Assembly: GCA_965247225.1 (NCBI GenBank)
Contig: CBDFGT010000029.1
Location: forward strand, 248,001 to 312,000
Direction of reading: 5' to 3'
DNA length: 64,000 bases
From: CBDFGT01 sp965247225
GTDB taxonomy: Bacteria; Pseudomonadota; Alphaproteobacteria; Rhizobiales; Rhizobiaceae
Shown: piece by piece, positions 24,349 to 34,066 of the stretch
Numbering within the stretch: position 1 is the stretch's first letter
Layout of the letters: the number at the start of each line of letters is the position of its first letter
The notes under the pieces: model-generated
Databases searched by the model: none
Told to the model about the DNA's origin: nothing
What the model saw: only the letters and a program-made list of their open reading frames with translations
Made by a program: the position numbers and the translations under genes

Positions 24349-25354
24349 GCGCCGGTTTTGCCGCGAATTTTTTGACCAGAAATGCCTGGGCCGGGATTTC
24401 TATCAGCCTGTTGGTCAGCGTTGCGACCGGAAAAACCAGAACGAGGCTTAATATCTGCGTCCAGGGCATCGGCAGGCCAGAAAATATATGGCTGGCGACG
24501 CTGAGAACCGGAATATGGAAGAGATAGAGCGAGAAGCTGATCTGCCCCAGAAAGCGAACGGGTTTCAGACCCAGCACAAGGGCAGAGACCCTGTTTTCGA
24601 TGGCGGTGCAGTAGAGAATCAGGCCGCAGGTGACAGCGCTTCCGAGGCTGAAGACATCTTCCGTCCGGGTGAAATCCCGCCGCGCAAAGAAGAAGCCCAG
24701 CAATGCCAAAGTGAGAAGGCCCATGGCGAGGCCGCCCCGTTGTGGCGTCCATCCCCGCCTGTAGCAATAGCCTGCACCGGCACCGGCAACGAAAAACGCC
24801 AGTTTTGATGTCAGCAGGATGCCTGGACCCGGCAGGCCGTAAAGGGAAAAAATACAGATGAAACCCGCCGTGGCGATGGCGATGATCTGCCATTTCTGCG
24901 GATTTCTGGCAAAGAACCACAGAGCCAGGAAGAAAATGTAGAACTGGATTTCCGGGCTGATAGACCAGAACACGCCGGTGGAACCGACCATGGCGACATG
25001 CCGGATGATCTGCCCGAGGCCCTCTACGGGATAGAACGGGCTCCAGCCCGGAACGGCCGTCAGGATAATGGTGACGCCAACAGCGACTATGTAGGCAGGA
25101 TAAATGCGGGCGAAGCGATGAACCAGATAGGTGCGGACATTGTGACGGTTCATGGGCCTGTCACTGTAGAGATAGGCCATGAGAAAGCCGCTGAGTGCAA
25201 AGAACAGGCAGACGGCTTCGGACCCGGCCGCGATCAGCGGAAGTGACGGCATGTCAAACATGATGGCCCAATGGACATAGACGACCATCAGCGCACACAG
25301 GCCACGTAATCCGTCGAGACTGGGAAAATATTTCTTTGGATCAGGGGCGGTCAT
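24344..25354 (-). CDS. Acyltransferase family 3 membrane protein (OafA/YrhL-like)
   Basis: 336 residues with about ten membrane segments. The opening KKYFPSLDGLRGLCALMVVYVHW carries the family motif, with the catalytic-type histidine in VYVHW; HRFARIYPAYIVAV is the second signature. Such enzymes O-acylate surface polysaccharides or glycans at the inner membrane. The start at 25354 follows AAGGTAAAGAC; the 36-codon upstream extension is rejected. It lies on the opposite strand inside the urease gene set, so it is unlikely to belong to urea metabolism. Confidence 0.87.
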   Translation of the reverse strand: MTAPDPKKYFPSLDGLRGLCALMVVYVHWAIMFDMPSLPLIAAGSEAVCLFFALSGFLMAYLYSDRPMNRHNVRTYLVHRFARIYPAYIVAVGVTIILTAVPGWSPFYPVEGLGQIIRHVAMVGSTGVFWSISPEIQFYIFFLALWFFARNPQKWQIIAIATAGFICIFSLYGLPGPGILLTSKLAFFVAGAGAGYCYRRGWTPQRGGLAMGLLTLALLGFFFARRDFTRTEDVFSLGSAVTCGLILYCTAIENRVSALVLGLKPVRFLGQISFSLYLFHIPVLSVASHIFSGLPMPWTQILSLVLVFPVATLTNRLIEIPAQAFLVKKFAAKPAL

Positions 25355-25628
25355 GTCTTTACCTTGCTGTTTCGGACAGGCTCTACCATGAAGGTGTGTT
25401 GATTGTTTTAATGCAGGGCCTTCGAGCGGGTTCATGCTTGATGCCGGGTTATAAGTGGACATGAAACCAGCACGCTATTGCGTTTTTGCATAACTGCCAT
25501 GCGAAAACCGATTTCATGCCTTTTTATGCTGCATTGCAGATGGGATTCGGGCATAATGATAGCTCATGCTGGCATGTTTGATCCTCCCAAGAGACCATGC
25601 CAAGGATCCGTAAAATCAGGAGTATACA

Positions 25629-26168
25629 ATGCTCAACAGACAGGTTCCCTCTGTTACCTTCAAGACCCGTGTTCGTGATGAATCCATTGAAGGCCCAAAT
25701 CCATATCGCTGGCAGGATGTTACATCCGACGATTATTTCGCGAACAAGCGGGTTATCCTGTTTTCGCTGCCCGGTGCCTTTACGCCGACATGCTCGACCT
25801 TCCAGCTGCCGGATTTTGAAAAACTGGCTCCCGCCTTCAGGGATCAGGGTATTGACGAAATCTATTGCATCTCCGTCAATGACGCTTTCGTCATGAATGC
25901 CTGGGGCAAGGGCCAGAACCTTGAGAACGTAAAGCTTATCCCGGATGGTTCCGGTGAGTTCACCCGCAAGATGGGCATGCTCGTTTGCAAGGACAATCTT
26001 GGTTTTGGCATGCGTTCGTGGCGCTATGCCGCTGTGATCAACAATGGTCTGGTTGAAGAATGGTTTGAAGAGCCGGGCTTCAGCGACAATTGCGACAGTG
26101 ATCCCTATGGCGTTTCTGCTCCGCAGAATATTCTGGAAACATTGAAGTCCGTTCGTATCGCGGCCTGA
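25629..26168 (+). CDS. Peroxiredoxin (Prx5-type)
   Basis: 179 residues. The peroxidatic cysteine is Cys55 in LPGAFTPTCS, and the catalytic Thr and Arg positions are present (the latter in MRSWRYAAVI). It reduces hydrogen peroxide and alkyl hydroperoxides in the cytosol. There is no fused glutaredoxin domain. CAGGAG precedes the ATG. It has its own terminator and is separated from the acyltransferase by a 274-bp divergent promoter region, so it appears to be an independent unit placed between ureC and ureE. Confidence 0.92.
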   Translation: MLNRQVPSVTFKTRVRDESIEGPNPYRWQDVTSDDYFANKRVILFSLPGAFTPTCSTFQLPDFEKLAPAFRDQGIDEIYCISVNDAFVMNAWGKGQNLENVKLIPDGSGEFTRKMGMLVCKDNLGFGMRSWRYAAVINNGLVEEWFEEPGFSDNCDSDPYGVSAPQNILETLKSVRIAA

Positions 26169-26183
26169 TCTCGTCCATTGTTC

Positions 26184-26214
26184 AAAGCCCCGGTTTTAAA
26201 CGACCGGGGCTTTT
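26184..26214 (+). terminator. Rho-independent terminator of the peroxiredoxin gene
   Basis: AAAGCCCCGGT and ACCGGGGCTTT form a perfect 11-bp stem around an 8-nt loop, followed by a short T run. It lies 15 nt after the peroxiredoxin stop and 85 nt before ureE, so ureEFG must have its own promoter or rely on readthrough. Confidence 0.85.
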
Positions 26215-26298
26215 GCATGTGCGGTATACGGCATTTACCGGTCTTGTATATGTGGCAGGATTTCTGCATTATCATTGCTGATGAACAGGAAATACAGC

Positions 26299-26751
26299 AT
26301 GCGCCGCGCCATTTCGACAGTCTCAAACTCCGGCCAGGTGCCCACCGATCTTGTGGTTCTGGCGCATGATGAACGGCATTTGCGGCGCAAGCTTTTGCAC
26401 CTGAAAACCGGAGAAATGGTCATGCTGGATCTGAAAGAGGCGATCATGCTGGCCGATGGTGATGTGCTGGTGCTGGATGATGGCGGCCTGGTCGGTGTGG
26501 TGGCCGCACCCGAGCCGCTGCTGCGGATCAAAGGCAGGGACGGGCGGCATTTTGCCGAACTCTGCTGGCATCTGGGCAACAGGCACCTGCCGGCCGAGAT
26601 CGGGGCTGATTACATTCTGATCCGGCGTGATCATGTCATCAGGGATATGCTTTTCGGGCTTGGAGCCCATGTGCAGGAGACGGAGGAACCGTTTCATCCG
26701 GTGCGCGGTGCCTATCACGGAACAGGTCATCACGGGCATGATCATGGCTGA
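26299..26751 (+). CDS. ureE: Urease accessory protein UreE (nickel chaperone)
   Basis: 150 residues. It has an N-terminal peptide-binding domain and a C-terminal metal-binding domain (GNRHLPAEIGADYILIRRD), ending in the histidine-rich tail HGTGHHGHDHG. It delivers nickel to the UreDFG-urease complex. The ATG at 26299 is chosen for AGGA 9 nt upstream; an ATG at 26281 lacks a ribosome-binding site. It overlaps ureF by 8 nt. Confidence 0.93.
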   Translation: MRRAISTVSNSGQVPTDLVVLAHDERHLRRKLLHLKTGEMVMLDLKEAIMLADGDVLVLDDGGLVGVVAAPEPLLRIKGRDGRHFAELCWHLGNRHLPAEIGADYILIRRDHVIRDMLFGLGAHVQETEEPFHPVRGAYHGTGHHGHDHG

Positions 26752-27415
26752 GAGCATCAACAGCCTTTCCCTGATGCGGCTGATGACCTGGCTTTCTCCG
26801 TCCTTTCCCGTGGGAGCCTTTTCCTATTCCGGCGGTCTGGAACAGGCCATTGCTGATGGCTATGTGCAGGATGAAACCAGTCTTTCCGCCTGGCTGACAA
26901 GCCTCGCAGAGCACGGAACCTTGTGGAATGATGCCGTGCTCTGTGCCATTGCGCATCGCATGTATCATAGTGCGGCGGCATGTGAGGATATCTGTGACCT
27001 GGCGGAAGCGCTGGCGGGAAGTGCAGAACGTCACCAGGAACAGATGCTGCTGGGGCAGGCGTTTATCAGCGCAGCTTCCAGCTGGGTTTCCAGCGAGATG
27101 TTGCCGCAACGTTCCAAAATAGCCTATCCCGTTGCGGTCGGGCTGGTGGCTGCAGGCCGGACCATTGCCTGTGAGGCCTGTATCGTTGCCTATCTTCATG
27201 CGGCCATCAACCAGCTTGTGTCCGTGTCGATTCGCTGCGGGATTATCGGGCAGGTGCGCGGTGTAGCCATCATCGCCGCATTGGAACCTGTCGTGCTTGC
27301 GTCCGCCGGAAGGGCCGTTATTGCCGGGCCCGAAGATCTCGGGTCGTCCGGCTTTATGGCAGATGTCTGTACGCTGCGGCACGAGACATTGACGACACGG
27401 CTGTTCCGCTCATGA
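26744..27415 (+). CDS. ureF: Urease accessory protein UreF
   Basis: 223 residues, all helical. WLSPSFPVGAFSYSGGLEQAI is split over the N-terminal UreF signature, and the C-terminal part (GQVRGVAIIAALEP) matches the region that contacts UreG. It gates UreG GTP hydrolysis during nickel insertion. It starts inside ureE at 26744, with an alternative ATG at 26738. There is a 77-nt gap to ureG. Confidence 0.93.
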   Translation: MAESINSLSLMRLMTWLSPSFPVGAFSYSGGLEQAIADGYVQDETSLSAWLTSLAEHGTLWNDAVLCAIAHRMYHSAAACEDICDLAEALAGSAERHQEQMLLGQAFISAASSWVSSEMLPQRSKIAYPVAVGLVAAGRTIACEACIVAYLHAAINQLVSVSIRCGIIGQVRGVAIIAALEPVVLASAGRAVIAGPEDLGSSGFMADVCTLRHETLTTRLFRS

Positions 27416-27492
27416 TGATGCGCCTTTCACCTTCTTGTTTTCCGGGTTTGAACATGTCCCCTTGCGCAACCTAACATTACTGGAGTTTTGTC

Positions 27493-28104
27493 ATGACATC
27501 ACGAAACGGACCTTTGCGGGTGGGCATTGGCGGCCCGGTCGGTTCCGGCAAGACGGCCCTGACCGACAGGCTGTGCAAGGCCATGCGGGATGAATTTTCC
27601 GTCGCTGTCGTCACCAATGATATTTATACGAAGGAAGATGCCGAAGCGCTGGTGCGCATGCAGGCGCTTCCTTCAGACCGGATTATCGGCGTGGAAACAG
27701 GAGGGTGTCCGCATACGGCGATCCGTGAGGATGCGACTATCAACCTGCAGGCGATTGCGGACCTGAATGAACGGTTTCCGGATCTGGATGTGGTGTTTAT
27801 TGAATCCGGCGGGGATAATCTCGCAGCCACCTTCTCTCCGGATCTGGCGGATATTACGCTCTATGTGATTTCCGTATGTCAGGGCGAGGAAATTCCGCGC
27901 AAAGGAGGCCCGGGGATAACCCGGTCGGATATGCTGGTGATCAACAAGATGGATCTGGCCCCGTATGTGGGAGCTGATCTCGATGTCATGAAAAAGGATG
28001 CAACCCGTATGCGAGCGGAAAAGCCGTTTGTGTTTTCCGACATGAAACGGGGAGCAGGTGTTGATGATATCGTGGCGTTTCTGCGTCTGAACGGCGGCCT
28101 GTAA
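27493..28104 (+). CDS. ureG: Urease accessory protein UreG (SIMIBI GTPase)
   Basis: 203 residues. The P-loop is GPVGSGKTA (13-21). Nickel-linked residues are visible in GVETGGCPHTAIREDA (the CPH motif), and the base-specificity motif is VINKMDLAP. It couples GTP hydrolysis to nickel transfer. TGGAG precedes the start. It is the last urease gene and is convergent with the RND pump, with 63 nt between the stops. Confidence 0.97.
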   Translation: MTSRNGPLRVGIGGPVGSGKTALTDRLCKAMRDEFSVAVVTNDIYTKEDAEALVRMQALPSDRIIGVETGGCPHTAIREDATINLQAIADLNERFPDLDVVFIESGGDNLAATFSPDLADITLYVISVCQGEEIPRKGGPGITRSDMLVINKMDLAPYVGADLDVMKKDATRMRAEKPFVFSDMKRGAGVDDIVAFLRLNGGL

Positions 28105-28167
28105 TACCGGCCACAGGGTCAAAATCCACCTCTGCAAGGGTTATACCGGAGCCTATGCAGGTTTGTA

Positions 28168-31100
28168 TTACTCTGCAGCCAAAGGCGGCAAGGCAATGAC
28201 GTTGCCTTGTCGCCTTTCTTCCGGCTGTGATCCCTTGCTGCCTGCTCCCCCTTCAAGCGCCTGCAGGCGCTCTTCAAGCGTCGAGATGGACTGGCTGTTC
28301 TCCGTGACAATCCGTGTCAGCACATCAGGCTCCAGAACGTCCGGGTCCGGCTCCTTGCGACCGACGATGCGCCCGAAAATCCAGCCCAGGAGATGCGAAA
28401 GATCATCCATGATCAGGAAGAAGGCCGGAACGACAACCAGACTCAAAACCGTTGAAACGATAATGCCGCCGATGACGGCAATGGCCATGGGGGCGCGGAA
28501 CGAGCCACCTTCGCCAACGCCCAGTGCCGAGGGCAACATGCCGGCCGCCATGGCGATGGAGGTCATGATGATGGGCCTTGCCCGCTTGCGGCCGGCCTCC
28601 ATCATGGCTTCAGTACGTTTCATGCCCTTGTGCATCATTTCAACGGCAAAATCGACCAGAAGAATGGCATTCTTGGTGACAATGCCCATCAGCATCAGCA
28701 TGCCAATCAATACCGGCATGGAGAGCGCATTGTTGGTAATGATAAGGCCCACAGCAACACCACCGATGGCCAGTGGCAGGGAAAACAGGATTGTGAAGGG
28801 CTGGATGACATCCCTGAACAAGAGGATCAGAACGACCAGAACCAGAAGCAGGCCCAAAAGCATGGCATTGCCAAAGCTGGCTACCATTTCATTTTGAACT
28901 TTCGCATCGCCGGATTCCAGGAATTTCACGCTTGGAGGCAGTTGCGTTGCCCTGACAATTTCCTTGAAGCGGTCCGTTGCCGTGTTCAGGACAACACCGG
29001 GCGGCAGGTCGGCTCCGATCGTGACGAAACGGTTACGATCATTGCGCTTTATGGAACTTGCGCCTTCTGAAAACTCCACATCCGCTACGGTGGAAAGCGG
29101 AACTGTCGCGCCTGTCGAGGTGCGGATCTGCAGCGCCTTCAAAGCGGCGAGATCTGTGCGGGTTTGTGTGTCCAGCATGACCCTGATAGGGATCAGGCGT
29201 CCATCGAGAGAAATTTTTGAAAGGGCCGCATCGGTGTCGCCAATGGTGGCAACGCGCACAACTTCTGAAATCTGCTGCACGGTGATGCCGAGACGGGCAA
29301 TCTGCTCTGTGCGCGGGGTAATGCGCAATTCAGGTCGTGGCAAGGCACCTTCGGCAGATACATTGGCCAGGAGCGGATCAGCCCTCAGCCGGGCCTCGAG
29401 GATTGCGACCGCATCATTCAGCTCGTCCTCATTGTTGGACAGGAACCGGAAGGAGAGATCCCTTTCGCCGCGGTCATTCAGCTTCAGTATGCGAATATCC
29501 GGAATATCGTGCAGTCTGGACAGAACCGTTGTCTCGATCTGTGACTGCGGGATAACCCGGCCCCTTTCGGGAACTTTTGGCAGATAGGGGCCGACAAGCG
29601 GGATGGACCCTGCAACCTTGTTCACAAGGGTTTTTACGAGGGAATGTTCGATACGGTCCAGCACGAGTGTCACCGAGGCGCGACGCAGTTCGAGATCACC
29701 CTTTGGGGAGGCTCCGCCGAGAATGAAAACATCCTTCACGCCGTCTACAGCGTGTACGCGGTCATAAATCTGTGCTGTGACCCTGTTGGTATCATCCAGC
29801 GATGCATTGGGCGGCAATTCGATGGACAGGCTGATGCGAGAGGCATCATCCGGCGGCAGGAAACTTCCCGGCACCTGCATCAGCAGGTAAACCGAGCCAA
29901 CAAGGAAAAGCACGGCAATGACGAGCGTCGGCACCCCGTGAAAGCGCATGGCGGCGCGGATCAGGCGCGTATAAAAGCGCATCAGCGGTCCATCATGATC
30001 TGTATGGTCAGGAACCGTGTCGGTAGAACGCATCAGATAGGCGGCCATCATCGGCGTGATCAGCCGTGCGACCATGAGCGAGAAAAACACCGAAAAGGCC
30101 ACGGTCAGGCCGAACTGCACGAAATATTGCCCCGGAATGCCGGGCATGAAGGATACAGGCACAAATACGGCAATAATGGTGAAGGTTGTGGCTATCACCG
30201 CCAGTCCGATTTCATCTGCGGCCTCAATGGCGGCACGGTAGGGGGATTTTCCCATCTTGATATGCCGGGCAATATTCTCGATTTCCACGATGGCATCATC
30301 AACCAGAATACCTGTTGCCAGCGTCAGGGCGAGGAAGCTCACAAGGTTGAGAGAGAAGCCGAGCATATCCATGACCCAGAATGTGGGAATGGCAGACAGA
30401 GGCAACGCGATTGCAGAAATCAGCGTGGCGCGCCAGTTTCTCAGGAAGAGGAAAACAACAATGACGGCGAGGACGGCACCTTCCAGCAGCGTATGAATGG
30501 CAGCCTCATAATTGCCATAGGTGAAATAGACAGAGTCGTCTATCATCTGGATTGCGACATCGGGATGTTCTGCCCGCACCCTGTCGAGCGCTGCCGAAAC
30601 CGTTTCTGCAACCGTAACCTCACTGGCACCCTTGGAGCGGAACACGGCAAAGGAAACAACCGGATTATTGTTGAAAGTGGAAAAGGAGCGTGGCTCCTCA
30701 TATGTATCTTTAACGCTCCCGATATCGGCCAATTTAACAAACCGTCCATTGGGAAGCGTTATGGTGGTCTGCTGCAACTGGGCGACGGAACGGGCATCGC
30801 CCAGTGTGCGAATGGCCTGTTCGCTGCCTGCAATCTGCCCACGACCGGAACCGGTGTCGGAATTCGTCAGCCGCAATTGCTGGTTCACATCGGCAGCCGT
30901 AATGCCAAGCGACTGCATCCTGACCGGATCAAGCTCTATGCGCACTTCACGGTCAGCACCGCCAAAGCGGTCAATCTTGCCGATTCCGGGTTCGCCCTGC
31001 AGCGCCCGCTTGATCGTGTCATCGACAAACCACGACAGTTCCTCAAGGTTCATGTTTGGCGAGGAAACAGCAAAGCTCTGGATGGCCTGGCCCTCAACAT

Positions 31101-31494
31101 CAATTTTCGTAACCACAGGGGCATTGATCGATGCGGGCAGATCGCTGCGGATGCGGTCGATTGCATCCTTGACATCCTGAAGTGCCTGGGCGGTCGGGGT
31201 CTCGATCTTGAACATCACGGCTGTGGTGGAATTGCCGTCAGTGACTGTCGAGGTGATTTCATCGACACCGGTGATACCTGCCACCGCATCTTCGATTTCC
31301 TTGGTAACCTGCATTTCCATTTCTGCAGGCGCAGCACCGCTCTGTGTCACGGAAACCGCCACCAGCGGCACATCAATATTGGGGAATCTGGTGATGGGCA
31401 GCCTGTCGAATGACTGGATGCCAACATACATCAGCAGGAAAAAGGCCAGCAAGGGCGCTATCGGATTTTTGATGGACCAGGCTGAAAAATTCAT
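28168..31494 (-). CDS. RND efflux transporter, inner-membrane pump (HAE1/AcrB-like)
   Basis: 1108 residues with the duplicated RND fold of twelve membrane segments and two large periplasmic loops. The N-terminus (MNFSAWSIKNPIAPLLAFFL) is typical of the broad HAE1-like group. The charged pair in the fourth membrane segment is present (GILVDDAIVEIENIARH). The last 60 residues add a coiled-coil-like tail (TENSQSISTLEERLQALE) that classical AcrB lacks. It pairs with the adaptor gene immediately upstream. There is no outer-membrane channel gene here, so it probably uses a TolC encoded elsewhere. Substrates are unknown. Confidence 0.94.
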   Translation of the reverse strand: MNFSAWSIKNPIAPLLAFFLLMYVGIQSFDRLPITRFPNIDVPLVAVSVTQSGAAPAEMEMQVTKEIEDAVAGITGVDEITSTVTDGNSTTAVMFKIETPTAQALQDVKDAIDRIRSDLPASINAPVVTKIDVEGQAIQSFAVSSPNMNLEELSWFVDDTIKRALQGEPGIGKIDRFGGADREVRIELDPVRMQSLGITAADVNQQLRLTNSDTGSGRGQIAGSEQAIRTLGDARSVAQLQQTTITLPNGRFVKLADIGSVKDTYEEPRSFSTFNNNPVVSFAVFRSKGASEVTVAETVSAALDRVRAEHPDVAIQMIDDSVYFTYGNYEAAIHTLLEGAVLAVIVVFLFLRNWRATLISAIALPLSAIPTFWVMDMLGFSLNLVSFLALTLATGILVDDAIVEIENIARHIKMGKSPYRAAIEAADEIGLAVIATTFTIIAVFVPVSFMPGIPGQYFVQFGLTVAFSVFFSLMVARLITPMMAAYLMRSTDTVPDHTDHDGPLMRFYTRLIRAAMRFHGVPTLVIAVLFLVGSVYLLMQVPGSFLPPDDASRISLSIELPPNASLDDTNRVTAQIYDRVHAVDGVKDVFILGGASPKGDLELRRASVTLVLDRIEHSLVKTLVNKVAGSIPLVGPYLPKVPERGRVIPQSQIETTVLSRLHDIPDIRILKLNDRGERDLSFRFLSNNEDELNDAVAILEARLRADPLLANVSAEGALPRPELRITPRTEQIARLGITVQQISEVVRVATIGDTDAALSKISLDGRLIPIRVMLDTQTRTDLAALKALQIRTSTGATVPLSTVADVEFSEGASSIKRNDRNRFVTIGADLPPGVVLNTATDRFKEIVRATQLPPSVKFLESGDAKVQNEMVASFGNAMLLGLLLVLVVLILLFRDVIQPFTILFSLPLAIGGVAVGLIITNNALSMPVLIGMLMLMGIVTKNAILLVDFAVEMMHKGMKRTEAMMEAGRKRARPIIMTSIAMAAGMLPSALGVGEGGSFRAPMAIAVIGGIIVSTVLSLVVVPAFFLIMDDLSHLLGWIFGRIVGRKEPDPDVLEPDVLTRIVTENSQSISTLEERLQALEGGAGSKGSQPEERRQGNVIALPPLAAE

Positions 31495-31507
31495 CGTATC
31501 CGTTCCC

Positions 31508-32698
31508 TCAGTTCGACGCGGCTTCGAGGCTCTTGACAGGCGTTATCCTGTCCCCGTCGCGCACATAGGCACCGGCCTTGGCAACAACGATGTCCCCGAC
31601 CTCCAGGCCGGAGGCAATCTCCACAAATTCACCATCCTGAATGCCCGTGGTCACCTCGATAATCCTGACATTGTCGTTCACAACCTTTCGCACAAAGGAT
31701 TTGCCTTTTGTCGTTGTGACCGATGTGACGGGCAGGCTCGGGCCGGTTTTTGTGGCAACGGCAATTTCGGCGCTTGCAAACATTCCGGTACGGGCTTTTT
31801 CCGGATTGGCAATGCTGATCAGTACGCTACCCAGCCGGGTTGTCGCATTGACCGTCGGTTCAATGCGGCGAACCGTTCCGTCCAGCACGACACCATCACC
31901 GACAATATTGATTGCCACTTTCTGACCGGTTGCGAGCTTTAAAAGCTCACTTTCAGCCACGTCGGCCTTCAATTCGATCTTTCCGTCACGGATCATCGTA
32001 AAAAGCGGCGTTCCGGCACCGCTGGCTATCGCACCAATTTTGGCGCTGCGTGCTGACACGATTCCGGAAACCGGTGCCTTGACCCCGGTTCGTGCAAGAC
32101 GCAGATCGATATCATCCATCTGGGACTGGATGACTTTCAGGTCGGCGTCGTTGACAGGAATGCCCTGTCTGGCGGAATTCAGCCGTGCAACAGCCGCGTC
32201 GGCTGCAGCTTGTGCCTGCTCCAGTTTGGCGGCGGGTATCGTGCCCCTGTCAGCCAGTGTTATGGAACGGTCCCTCTGGCGAATGGCCTCATCGGCATTC
32301 GCCCGGGCTTCGGCAAGCTGTGCCAGTGCCTGGGCGCGTGCGGCCTCCAGCTTGGCCCTGTTCGCCTCCAGCTGGCTTTTCTGGAGCAGCAATGTATCGT
32401 CGGACAGCACAGCCAGAACAGCACCTGAGGCCACAGTATCACCAATATCTGCGTTCAATGCCTTGATCGACAGACCTTCAACCTGTGGCTGGACGTAGAC
32501 TTCCTCAACCGCCTGAACAGTGCCGGTCACCAAAACCCTGTCAACCAATGTCTTGCTGACCACATCTGTAACAATAATGGATGGGGCCCTGATTTCGCCA
32601 GGGGTTGCTGCCGGTGCATCTTCGGCGTTCAAGTGCGCAATGGCTGTTCCGGTGAGGAACACGGCGATTGCTGCAGTTTTTAAACCTGTCCGGAACAT
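31508..32698 (-). CDS. RND efflux periplasmic adaptor (membrane fusion protein)
   Basis: 396 residues with a signal peptide (about 1-26, ending in HLNAED). It has a lipoyl-like half (VQPQVEGLSIKALNADIGDTV, in two parts), an alpha-helical hairpin rich in Ala and Gln (residues about 90-170) and a beta-barrel and membrane-proximal domain. AGGAAAG lies before the ATG at 32698. It ends 13 nt before the pump gene, so the two form an operon. No TetR or MarR regulator is adjacent. Confidence 0.93.
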   Translation of the reverse strand: MFRTGLKTAAIAVFLTGTAIAHLNAEDAPAATPGEIRAPSIIVTDVVSKTLVDRVLVTGTVQAVEEVYVQPQVEGLSIKALNADIGDTVASGAVLAVLSDDTLLLQKSQLEANRAKLEAARAQALAQLAEARANADEAIRQRDRSITLADRGTIPAAKLEQAQAAADAAVARLNSARQGIPVNDADLKVIQSQMDDIDLRLARTGVKAPVSGIVSARSAKIGAIASGAGTPLFTMIRDGKIELKADVAESELLKLATGQKVAINIVGDGVVLDGTVRRIEPTVNATTRLGSVLISIANPEKARTGMFASAEIAVATKTGPSLPVTSVTTTKGKSFVRKVVNDNVRIIEVTTGIQDGEFVEIASGLEVGDIVVAKAGAYVRDGDRITPVKSLEAASN

Positions 32699-32980
32699 GT
32701 AAGAGCTTTCCTGAATTCCGCCTGTGCCGCCTGCAAGGGCGCAAGACAAGATTTGCGTTTACAATCATGAGGAAAGTTGTACTTTTTGATGCGCCCAACT
32801 CACCTGCATCATCGATAAAATGTGATGCTTTTTTTGTAATATGGTACCCGCGTGCCATGAAACAAGGCGGGGCTTATTTCAACAGCCGTTTTTGATCATA
32901 TAATGTTGCATCGCACAATGCAAGGGCGATGTTTCCTTAATGTTCTCTTTTTTGCCGACAGCTTGCGCTGTAAAACGTAA
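32699..32980. other. Intergenic region upstream of the RND operon
   Basis: AT-rich sequence with no convincing gene. It must contain the promoter of the adaptor-pump operon. A small inverted repeat, TTGCAT-N6-ATGCAA, lies at 32906-32923 and could be an operator, but the arms are short. Together with the terminator at 32981-33005 it fills the gap between two same-strand units. Confidence 0.4.
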
Positions 32981-33005
32981 AACGCGCGGAAATGTTCCGC
33001 GCGTT
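32981..33005 (-). terminator. Terminator of the pyrimidine-type ABC transporter operon
   Basis: AACGCGCGGAA and TTCCGCGCGTT form a perfect 11-bp stem with a 3-nt loop. On the minus strand it is followed by TTTACGTTTTAC. It lies 52 nt beyond the stop of the binding-protein gene. Confidence 0.75.
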
Positions 33006-33057
33006 CGATTTTCAGACGGGCTTGTTTGCCTGCAGGCGCTCCGGCTGCCCGTTCCGC

Positions 33058-34029
33058 CTATTTGCTGGCAGCGTCGGTGATCTCATGTGTCCACGCACCT
33101 TCCGGCTTCTTTGCAATGATTTTCTGGTCCAGCAGCGCCTTTTCCGTGCGTTCATAAAGCGCGATATCGAGTTTGCCGTCCGGCTCGCCGATCAGCTTGG
33201 CGATTTCGCCCAGCATGCGCTTCTGGTGATTTTCGTCCTGGCCGCCATTGTCCATGACGATACCCACAGCTTCATCCGGATTGGCCAGCGCGTATTTCCA
33301 GCCTTCCATGGATGCCTTGACAAACCGGACCATCTTTTCCTTGAAGGCCGGATCTTTCAGCTTGTCTTCCATGGCATAGAGGCCGTCCTCCATCAGGTCA
33401 TTGCCCATGGCCGAATAGTTGAAAACGATCAGGTCTTCAGGCTTGTAGCCGGCATCGATCAACTGCCAGTATTCATTGTATGTCATCACAGAAATGCAGT
33501 CCGCCTGTTTCTGGATCAGCGGCTGCACATCGAAGGACTGCTTGAGAACGGTGACGCCATCCGGACCGCCGTCGGTCGAAAGGCCCAGCTTGTTCATCCA
33601 GGCATAGAACGGATATTCGTTGCCGAAGAACCAGACACCCAGCGTATGGCCCTTGAAATCGGCTTCGGTCTGAACCGGGCCGTCCTTCGGGCAGACCATT
33701 TCCATGCCGGCCTTCTTGAACGGCTGGGCAATGTTGACAAGGCCGACACCCTTTTCACGGGCTGCCAGTGCACCGCCTGCCCAGTCGACAATCACATCGG
33801 CACCGCCACCGGCAATGACCTGTTCCGGGGCAATGTCAGGGCCGCCCGGCTTGATTTCCACATCCAGACCGGCTGCTTCGTACAGGCCCTTGTCCTTGGC
33901 GACGTAGTATCCTGCGAACTGGGCCTGGGTGACCCATTTCAGCTGCAGCGTCAGCTTGTCTGCGGCCAGAACACTTCCTGCCATCAAGGACATGGCAAGG
34001 GCCAGTGTGAGTTTCATTGTCTGTTTCAT
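33058..34029 (-). CDS. ABC transporter substrate-binding protein, ThiY/NMT1-like
   Basis: 323 residues with a signal peptide (about 1-22, ending in SVLAAD). It matches the NMT1/THI5-like fold: LTLQLKWVTQAQFAGYYVAKD is split across the family opening, and the ligand cleft includes NEYPFYAWMNKLG. Classic members bind thiamine pyrimidine precursors (ThiY binds formylaminopyrimidine). Beside hydantoinase and amidohydrolase genes, a pyrimidine or its ring-opened derivative is a plausible ligand (inference). It is last in the operon, downstream of two permeases. Confidence 0.88.
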   Translation of the reverse strand: MKQTMKLTLALAMSLMAGSVLAADKLTLQLKWVTQAQFAGYYVAKDKGLYEAAGLDVEIKPGGPDIAPEQVIAGGGADVIVDWAGGALAAREKGVGLVNIAQPFKKAGMEMVCPKDGPVQTEADFKGHTLGVWFFGNEYPFYAWMNKLGLSTDGGPDGVTVLKQSFDVQPLIQKQADCISVMTYNEYWQLIDAGYKPEDLIVFNYSAMGNDLMEDGLYAMEDKLKDPAFKEKMVRFVKASMEGWKYALANPDEAVGIVMDNGGQDENHQKRMLGEIAKLIGEPDGKLDIALYERTEKALLDQKIIAKKPEGAWTHEITDAASK

Positions 34030-34066
34030 TGTTTCAGTTCCCCTTCGGTTTGAGGCTCCATCGTAT

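Noticed and set aside
29644..31413. A 589-codon open frame on the plus strand opposite the RND pump gene
   Set aside because: It is antisense to a clearly conserved pump gene, low in hydrophobic blocks and full of His/Gln/Gly, the usual mirror of a high-G+C coding strand. The same applies to long frames opposite the NCS1 kinase, PreA, MtlK and the ureC gene.
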